Assembly: GCF_933775445.1 (NCBI RefSeq)
Contig: NC_065877.1
Span: forward strand, 16,492,001-16,556,000
Source: Argentina anserina
Taxonomy: Eukaryota; Streptophyta; Magnoliopsida; Rosales; Rosaceae
Length of the DNA: 64,000 nucleotides
Direction: 5' to 3'
Positions 55,772 to 64,000 of the stretch are shown one piece after another. Numbering within the stretch: the stretch's first letter is position 1; the number at the start of each line of letters is the position of its first letter. The position numbers were made by a program, and so were the translations under genes. Below the pieces are notes generated by a model, which searched no databases, was not told where the DNA came from, and saw only the letters and a list, made by a program, of their open reading frames with translations.

Positions 55772-56049
55772 ACGGCAAGCGTCCTTGTCTTGTGGGAATA
55801 AGGTGATCGAAGCCTATTGGGAAGTAACGAAAAGCCTCTTCCTTGGAGTAACTTGATTCCGTATTAGCTAGATATATATACGTATCGATCATGCATGCTT
55901 GACCACCCTACGTGTTACCAACAAATCAACTTAACTCAAACTGAAACTCCATCATGACATGCATTGTTACTAAAAGACGTACAGTTTTTCACTTTTTCCC
56001 AAAATTCATGTGTTGCCCGGAGTCCCTGACGTCGCTTCATAGTTGTGGA

Positions 56050-56844
56050 CAGTGGCGGACTAAAGATTGGAAGATAGGGTGGACTTGAGTTTGCTGATAT
56101 ACATTAGGAAAAATCTCGATGGTGTAAAAAATTTATTAACTATAAAGAAAAATTACACTTAAAAAGAAGACATAAAACATTATCCCTCAAATGTAATATA
56201 TGAGTTTAAACTAGCTAAATCCAACTCTACAATTCGATAAATCTTCAAACTCTTGTATAACTTTCTCATTGATGAAGTCAACTTGTGGTACTGGCTCCGG
56301 AATGGAAGTTTGGGGTGAATTATTAATAGGTGGAGTGCATACATAAGGCTGAGAGATGACATTTGAACTAGAAAACTCAACATTTTTTCTGAAAACCATG
56401 AGGTAATAAATTTATATCTCTTCGGTAGAGGTTCATACATTATAATCTAACACCTATACATCAAAATATAGATATTCAATTATTCAACTAACCAACGAAT
56501 TAATCTAATTATAGATATTCAAGTTTTCACGTTTATATTATCACAAACATGAAAAAAAAAAGTAAAATCAATTGTATCAATAGTAACATTCTTGGTTGCT
56601 AGTTAAATATATTAGGATGTGTGCCTAAATAAGACGTCTTTATTCTTTAGGACGAGTTTGTAGAGTTTTAGTTGGGCTAAACACCTACACTTTAAACTTT
56701 GTTTGTAGTCTGTGGGTTTAGAAAGACTTTTCATATATATATATATATATCAATTCTTATATATATTGCACTAGGATTTTTTTGGCCGCAAGGAGAACTA
56801 GGTGGACTTAAGTCCACCCTATGCTGTACCTGGGTCCGCCCTTG
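56050..56844. mobile_element. hAT element, 795 bp
   Basis: Inverted ends CAGTGGCGGA and TCCGCCCTTG, with a perfect 8-bp duplication GTTGTGGA (56042-56049 and 56845-56852). Near the right end GGTGGACTTAAGTCCACC is an 18-bp perfect palindrome (about 56800) and half of it recurs near the left end. Minus-strand open frames of 62-86 codons at 56180-56440 have no recognised domain and may be relics. Confidence 0.9.
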
Positions 56845-57329
56845 GTTGTGGATGATATCTTTAATCATGCATGTTGCTTTCTGGTGCATGAGGTAGGCAT
56901 ATGGCGGCTCACAGTGGCTGACTGGCGAGAGTTGACAACGGTTCGAGCAAGAGAAGCAGGTTGTTGATCTTGATCCATTGCAGATGGTCTGGAAATATTT
57001 CGGCAAACGCAAACCCTAGCCTGAGAGAAACAATAAATATAATCATGTATTCGGAGATTTCTATCACTAGTACAAAATCGGTAATACACAACGTCACTTG
57101 GATAACGGTTTAATGAAAAACGTTGTGGTTTTTTTTTTCTATCACGGAATCGCCAATACCGTTATCTATTGATGATGAAAAAGCGTTGGTCCCTCGATTA
57201 GAGGTTCCCTCGAATCACTTGTACAATGGTCCGGCAAAAACCGTTATCTACATATTCTAATAAAGTGTTGGTCCCTTGGTTAACCATTATAAAAATGTTT
57301 TTGGGTGTTGGCCCTGCTAGTTTTTTTAA

Positions 57330-59479
57330 AAAATAAATTTAACTTGGTACAATTAAATATAAAAAAATAGTATTATTATTCTAACTCATCAAAACTCCAT
57401 CGAAAAAAAAATCATGGAAAGTGGGAGACTGACCACAACCTCGATCTACCGAGATCGACGCCGCCATGGAGATCAATGCCACCTATCCACCTCCGGCAAA
57501 GTGATCCCCTGCATCCTCATTCAACAACTCGGACAAGCCAGTCTCCTACAGACAACCGACCTACGATGGCTTTGTCGCTGGTAAGGTCTTTGGGAAGAGT
57601 AGAAGAAGAGGTCATCGATACTAGGACATTCAAAGGGAGGCTCACTAGTCGTCGCCAGCACTATGGTTTGTTATAGACGATGGGCTTCCATTGGTTTGTC
57701 ATGGGTGACGGTGATACCGTCTTCATCGATCGTCGATCAAAATTTTTTCTGTTCGCATGACACGATGACGACTGATACTTCACTGTACTCCGTTTGGGTA
57801 AGTTATTTCATCTTGTTCTAATTTTGATTATATTTTGGTCGAAACAGTTGTTGTGGATATTGTTGGTCATGAAGTTCTAAAAATATAAAAATTGATAAAT
57901 TTCTTGTAAAACGATTCCCTGGCATGCCCAGAACTTGGTTTTTGCTAAAATGGGAGGGTTAACTTGCGTATGTAGATATATATATATATATATATATATA
58001 TATGGTCGTCAAAACTTTCCCTCCACATTTGTTGAGTTCCCTCCCTTTTTTTCCGTTCCCTCTTTCTAAACACGATCAAATACTTTACTGCTCTTCTATA
58101 TATGCTCCACTTATCTGTCAGTTAAGGTAAAACAACTCCTTTCATCTTAATCAAAAATTTCTCACGAGTAGATGTTAAAGCTAATCTGGGATTGAGTACG
58201 AGTTTTAGTTTGGTTTCAAATTTTGATTAACATCACTTGCTTGCCATTTTATTAGATTCATATCATTTGTTTCTCAGGATATTTTGGAAGTTGCTTTGTT
58301 TCTATGAACTAACTAAAAATTTCTTTTGCAGGTAAAATTTATTATAAGTAGGCTTATGAATGATGATTATGCCATGGGTTAGTTTATGATTCTGAGATCA
58401 CTAATTTGGATTTTGCTTCAGGTATCATTTTCTTTGACCATTAAATATTATTGTTTTGGTTTTGTGTTTTGTTTGTTCTATGATTCCCTTTAGAGTTGTT
58501 GATAATGAGGATGTACGTCAGTCAGTTAGCTGTTTGGTCATTATCACATTCTAAGGGCTTGTTTCTCTATATCCAATCAAAACTAGATTTTAGTTGGTTA
58601 TCCAAGTTGAGTTCTTTATTTTGTTTGCTGAAGTTTGAATTGAGGAAGACATATATTAGGTTGTTTCTATTCATACTCTTAGAGTGATTGGTTTAAATTA
58701 TTATTTATGGGACAAAAATGCATATCATTATGGTTTTGTTAGCAGCTTTAAGAATAGGTGGCTGGTTTCCCATTAAGAGGTAGAGTATGTCATTAACAGT
58801 ACAAAATAATGCGAAGGGAAATGAAAACTGCACAAGTCACTATTTTCATTCCATGGTCATAACAGAACAACATATACAGATTTAACAAAGAATAGAGAAT
58901 GCTCAGACTGATAATTATGCTCAAGTTTATGTTTCCTTTTCAGTGGTCTTGCGTATTCATTGTTATATATATTTTTCTAATTAATTTACTTTGACATGGC
59001 AGGTGCAATATCTTAATCTACTGGGTTTGCATTTGGGCATGGTTCTTGGTTGGTAAAAGGCTTTGGATTACTTCAATTCATGCTTCAGGTAATTGCCTGT
59101 TGCTGACTTTATCATTTTGTTTGTAAAAAGAATATTGTGAAGCAATTCCGGTTAATATGTTCGTTATTTTGCCTGATATGTGTGAATTTCAAATAATTTT
59201 TTTCTAGAGAAACTAATGATGTCAATTCTCTACATGTGATCTATATCCGTTAGCTAGAGAGAAATATATATATATATATATATATATATATCTGTTAGCA
59301 ATAATACTTTTATGTCTATTTATTTAGTTGTTGTTTTTTTCCACTCGAGTGAAAGTCTTGTTTTGTAAATGGACTCTTGATATTGTGTAATAATTTTAAG
59401 AGGGATAAATCGTGGATGCTTGAGAATAGAAGATCACGGGCATATGAAATAGGGGTTGAATAGTTCCTAAAGTTTGCAG
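57330..59479. other. CACTA 5' region without recognised coding sequence
   Basis: AT-rich, with TA repeats at about 57970-58004 and 59266-59291. A small frame at 57476-57676 is not recognised. A run of TTGCAG and GTAAG-like sites suggests introns of the element's own transcript, but none can be assigned. Confidence 0.4.
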
Positions 59480-62400
59480 TAGAAAATGCTAGAAATGAGA
59501 ATATCATTTCGTGTCCTTGCTGGAATTGTGGAAATACTAAAGACTTTGGCATTGGAATTATCAAAGGTCATTTGTTTAGCTATGGTATTACTCCAAACTA
59601 TCAAAATTAGATATGGCATGGAGAACCTTCAAAGTCAGCCTCAAACTTGGACTCTCGTGATCATAATAGACATAAATATGGACCTGGTAATGCACATGAA
59701 CTTGAAGTTGATGAAGATGAACCTGGGATTGACTCTGACCCAATGTATATGGACGGTAGTACTTAGAATGATGATTCTGAAATGCACCCCAAAGGGTTTT
59801 CTAATTTCTTTGAGAACGCAGACTAGCCTCTATATCCTGATTGCAAGAACTTTACCAACCTATATGCCCTTATTGAATGCTATAACTTGAAAGAGAAATT
59901 TGGAATGAGTGATACTTGTTTTGCTTCGATGTTAGTTATGGATGGGAAATTTCTACTTGAAGGTCAGGGATTACCTTCTTCTAAGTATCAAGCAAAAAAG
60001 GCTTTGAGTGTTTTGGTCATGGATTATGAGAAGATTCATGCATGATGTAATGATTGTATTTTGTACATATATGATTATAAAGATGCAAAATCTTGTCCTA
60101 CCTATGGAGCTTCGAGATGGAAGTTGGGAAAGAACAAAAAAGTGAAAGAGGGAGGCCCTGCGAAGGTGTTGTGGTACTTTCACCAATTCCCATGTTTAAA
60201 AGGATGTTCAAAACCAGCGGCAGAGCTGAGAATTTGACATGGCATGCAAGTGATAGGGAGAATGACGGCCACATGCGTCATCCTGCTGATTCTCCAGTGG
60301 AAATTAATAAACCATATGTGGCCTGAATTTGGTAAAGAAGCAAGAAACTTGAGACTTGGACTTTCAACAGATGGTTTCAATCCCCACAGTGCACTAAGCA
60401 GTAGATATAGTTCCTGGCCCGTTATGTTGGTTATGTACAATCTTCCTCCTTGGTTATGCATGAAAAGAAAGTTCATGATGCTAACCTTGCTTATTTCAGG
60501 TCCTAAACAACCTGGAAATGATATAGATGTATACTTGCAACCTCTAGTTGATGATTTGAAAAAACTTTGGGTTGGAATTGAAGGCGTGTATGATGCATGT
60601 AGATCCTCATTTGTTATGGACGATCAATTACTGTCTAGCTTATGGTAATTTGGCGGGACACATGGTAAGAGGTTTTAATGGATGTCCCATATGTAGTGAA
60701 GAAACAGATGGCAAAAGATTGAACCATTGTAAAAAAAACTTGTTACATTAGACATCGCAGATTCTTATCTCGTCATCATCCATATCGGAGGCGGCTTGCA
60801 ACAAATGGAGAAGTGGAATTGAGATCGGCACCTATTCCTTTGACTGGACATCAGGTACTGGAAAATGTTGAAGGATTTAAACCTAATTGGGGAAAGAATA
60901 AAAAAGGTGTTTCGAGAGCTCATGAACATGCTGATGAAAGTGTTACACTATGTTGGAAAAAAAAATTTCTTTGAGCTAGAGTATTGGGTAAAACTGTATA
61001 TCAGGCACTGCCTTGATGTTATGCACATCGAGAAGAACATTTGTGATAGTATTCTTGGTACATTACTGAACATAAGGGGGAAGACGAAAGATGGAGTGGC
61101 AGCACGGTTGGAACTTGTTGACATGGGTATAAAGCTCAATTTAAAGCCTAATGGGGAAAAGAAATTGCCTATGGCCTGGTGGAATCGAACAAAGAATGAG
61201 AAGAGTATATGCCAGAGTTTCTTTGACATGAAGGTTCCTGAATGTTACTGTTCAAACATTAAAAATCTGGTTTCCTCCCAACCCATGCAACTTCTTGGCC
61301 TTAAGTCACATGATTGTCATATTTTAATGCAAGAATTGCTTCCTATTGTTATACGTTCAGTTTTGCCTAAAAATTTGAGGTATGCAATAACTAGATTGTG
61401 TTTCTTCTTTAACACCATATGTGATAAGGTGGTGGATGTTTCTAAGCTGGATAAGTTGCAAGAGGATGTGGTGCTTACATTATGTCAACTTGAGATGTAC
61501 TTTCCACCCAGTTTATTTGATATATCGGTACATCTTGTTAGAGAAGTTCGATTATGTAGACCTGTTTGCTTTCGATGGATGTATCAATTTGAAAGATTTA
61601 TGAAAGTGTTAAAGGATTATGTACGGAATCACAACAAATTAGAAGGTTGCATGGCAGAGTGCTATATCGCTGAATAAGTTTTAGAGTATTGCTCAAAATA
61701 TTGTTCAAAACTTAATACGGTTGGAATCCCTTCAACTGAAAATAATAGTAGATCAGCGCCTACTTCAGCAGCCTCTATTGAATCAGTTCTTGATTACCTA
61801 TTCAATCAAGCCCATCTTATTGTATTGGAAAATTCTATTGAAGTCCAGCCTTATATTAAGTAAGTGATATAATACTGTTGCTATGGTTATTTATTTAATT
61901 ATTTATATTTATGATTCCAGTTGTAATGTGTTGTATGAACAACTTTATTTTAGTGAGCATATGGAGTACTTGTAGGCGACTTATCCGACATTTATAAAGA
62001 AAAATAGGTGGTTGCAAGAGAAGCATATGAAAACCTTCATTAAATGGTTCCAAGAGCGAGTAAAGACTAATTCTTAGTTGTTTTAGTTTTAATTATAATG
62101 TGTTTTGAATATTTACTGATGATTTTTTTAATCACAACTTGAAGATTGCGTATGAGCTTACACGTGAGAATCATGGCATATCAGACACCTTAAGATGGTT
62201 GGCTGACATGCCAAACAAAGATGTACTAAAATATCAAGCATATAAAGTTAATGGGGTTCAGTTTTACACTAAGACACGTGATGATGTGCGATCTGTTCAG
62301 AACAGTGGAGCGGTTATTTGCAAAAACTATGCTTGTTGCTGGAGCAAGAGATAATAACCCTTGTGTTTCAGACATGTAATTCAGGAAATTTGGGTTCTTG

Positions 62401-62774
62401 ACTATACCAAGTGTACAGTTCCTATTTTCAAGTGCAATTGAGTTGCAGATAGTGGCCTTAAAGTGGATGAATTAGGTTTTACTCTAGTTAATCTAAGTAA
62501 GGTTGGTCATCAACGTGATCAGTTTATGGTCGCTACACATGCCAAACAAGTATTCTATGTGGAAGATCCTTTAGATTCCAGGTGGTTTGTTGTAGTATTA
62601 ACTCCGGACCGAGATTATAATAGATCTGATGAGGAGTTGGAAGAAGATTTGGATGATCATCACCCATTTTCAAAAGGTTTACCAAATAATGAAAATTTGG
62701 AAGACTTAGTCGACGATATTGGTACAAAATTCATGAGAACCGACTGTGATGATCCATGGGTTGATGAATTTTGA
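59480..62774 (+). pseudogene. TNP2-type CACTA transposase, multiply broken
   Basis: Domains appear in order. The transposase-associated zinc-finger-like domain (about 59490-59630) reads ISCPCWNCGNTKDFG, then IKGHLFSYGI. The TNP2 core (about 59790-60800) has PLYPDCKNFTNLYALI, KIHA.CNDCILY, RHPADSPVE and GPKQPGNDIDVYLQPL. The DUF4218 region (60865-61677) has HCLDVMHIEKNICDSILGTL, PVCFRWMYQFERFMKVLKDY and AECYIAE. The DUF4216 region (62139-62774) has VNGVQFYTKTRDD and DPLDSRWFVVVLTPDR. At least four frame changes and several stops separate these, so transposase is probably not made from this copy. Confidence 0.9.
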
Positions 62775-63174
62775 ACATCAATTATGTTTATAACATGTCA
62801 CTTGTTATGTACTTATCCTTACTGTGTTGCAATAGTATATAAACGTTATGGTTTTTGGCTTGTCATTTGTTTTATATAATTTTTTCATACTCTTCTTTAA
62901 CTACTAATTATAAACCATTATGACTTGTCATTTGTTCTTGTACTTTTCTTTCTTTGATATAGCCACTTTATTAATCTACTGTGTTAATGACTTGTTATTT
63001 GTTCTTCTACTTAATTTATTTCTACTTTTCTTACTACTTTGTTGTAGCTACTTGATCTAAATTTTGTCTTACGTACTTTGTTCTAGCTACCTAGTTTGTT
63101 ATAGTCTATTTTTTAAAATTATCTAACTTGAAGGTTCTTGCAGATTTGATTGTCTAACTAGAAATTTCCTAAGT

Positions 63175-63908
63175 ATGAGTTCATCAAAGCAAAGACCATA
63201 TGCAACTCAACTTAAGAAGAAAGTTGTCATTTCCAACCTAAAGCGGAAGCTGACTGTGACTAAATCTAAAAGGACACCTGCTACTTCTCCTAAAGCACCT
63301 ATTTCTACTCATGGAAATGAACATGTTGTTGCTAATGACTCAATGAGAACAAGTGATAGCTCAGTCACTGAAAAGAAGGGTAAGCGTGGCATCAACACAA
63401 TGCATCGAATTGTGAGGCGAAAATTTTTGGTCGTTAGGAAGACTGTGGAGTTCAATGACAAAGGACAACCCCATGGAAAGGTTGCAAAAGAGATGCAATC
63501 TTATATAGGGGTGTTAGCGCGCACCAAGATTCCAATTACTATTCCGTCATGGAAGAAAGTGGATCCTGAGTCAAAAAATAAGCTTTGGGAATCAGTTGAG
63601 GTTTGACAATGTGCTTTTGTTTGAGATATATATTTTTAATGTAATTAAACATATTTATTTTTTAGCATACTCACCTCTGATGCATTGTAATGCAGTTGGC
63701 ATTTGTGCTTGGTCCAGAAAGCAAAAAAATGGTGTTATCATCTGCATCATGTAAGTGGAGGGAATTCGAGTCTAGATTGACGAGTCAATTTATTCTTCCC
63801 TTCAAAGAAGACAGGTTACTATTATTCTCACCCCCTGCGGAGTACAACTTCATTGAGTTGGCAGACTGGAAAACATTTGTATCTTCTAGGGTATCAAAGG
63901 ATTGGGAG
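63175..63908 (+). CDS. TNPA-type (Ptta/En/Spm) transposon protein, continues past window
   Basis: Exons 63175-63600 and 63696-63908, with introns GAG|GTTTGA...AATGCAG and a further donor GGGAG|GTAAGT at 63909. The joined frame has 213 codons and no stop. Residues 1-65 are basic (KKKVVISNLKRKL). Residues 75 onward match the plant En/Spm transposase family: RRKFLVVRKTVEFNDKGQPH, then IPITIPSWKKVDPESKNKLW and ESKKMVLSSASCKWREF. In maize Spm, TnpA binds the subterminal repeats. Unlike the neighbouring TNP2 relic this frame is undamaged as far as visible. The start is the first ATG in frame; the end lies outside. Confidence 0.8.
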
Positions 63909-64000
63909 GTAAGTTAATTGTTTCTACAATGTCAATGAAGATATAGATCTATATAAATAATGATGAACATTAGTTGCATATTTAATGTATGTCTTGTAGA

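Larger units (their letters stand above)
57065..64000 (+). mobile_element. CACTA (En/Spm) element, left part
   Basis: It begins CACTAGTACAAAATCGG, the CACTA terminal signature, preceded by TAT as a possible 3-bp duplication. The next 250 bp has subterminal repeats of ACGTTG, CCGTTATC and GTTGGTCCC types, mostly in alternating orientation. TNP2-type transposase relics lie at 59480-62774 and a TNPA-type gene from 63175. The right terminus is beyond the window. Confidence 0.9.

Noticed and set aside
58496..58687. 63-codon frame in the CACTA 5' region
   Set aside because: Composition is that of AT-rich intron-like DNA and it matches no CACTA protein.

Overview
The window is plant nuclear DNA. 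It has long AT-rich spacers, intron-containing genes, and LTR retrotransposons and hAT, Mutator, CACTA and LINE relics in both orientations. Gene content (NAC, F-box/FBA, PEF-type calcium-binding protein, Pin1-type parvulin, S-domain-type receptor kinase) fits a dicot. I cannot name the species; any family-level guess would be unsupported.

Only three host genes look intact: an intronless divergent NAC gene (8219-9391, +), a five-exon PEF/EF-hand calcium-binding gene (20698-22518, -) and a two-coding-exon Pin1-type parvulin (52678-53761, +). Broken host genes are an F-box/FBA gene split by a Gypsy element (736-1291 and 7337-7761, -), an FCP1-like phosphatase fragment carrying a hAT element (27650-28640, +), a receptor-kinase pseudogene next to another hAT element (34195-35648, -) and a kelch-like fragment (37890-38440, -).

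Layout. 1-7761: F-box pseudogene with a Ty3/Gypsy chromovirus-like element. 7762-9400: NAC gene. 10240-17962: nested transposons, ending in a complete but decayed Ty1/Copia element (Copia-A) with a perfect ATATT duplication. 17970-20460: duplicated LINE relics. 20698-22610: PEF gene. 24017-27431: two adjacent fold-back elements, a hAT-like element and a Mutator-like element with a 9-bp duplication. 27650-29620: FCP1 relic, hAT element and unexplained open frames. 29921-33773: Copia-B, an internally deleted relative of Copia-A. 34195-38440: kinase and kelch relics. 38640-39795: Copia-C, a truncated different family. 42924-48906: Copia-D, a truncated relative of Copia-A carrying a 2-kb solo LTR. 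51460-53770: parvulin gene. 54727-56844: two hAT elements with perfect 8-bp duplications. 57065 to the right edge: the left part of a CACTA (En/Spm) element with a decayed TNP2-type transposase and an apparently open TNPA-type gene.

The most interesting structural signal is in the Copia relatives. Gag and pol are separate reading frames. Where the boundary is preserved (five cases) the start codon sits directly after a pyrimidine-rich ...TAG that looks like a splice acceptor. The leaders of Copia-A and Copia-C end in an AAG|GTAAAT splice-donor-like site. This suggests gag and pol messages made by splicing one leader to alternative acceptors. It is an inference from sequence and needs RNA evidence.
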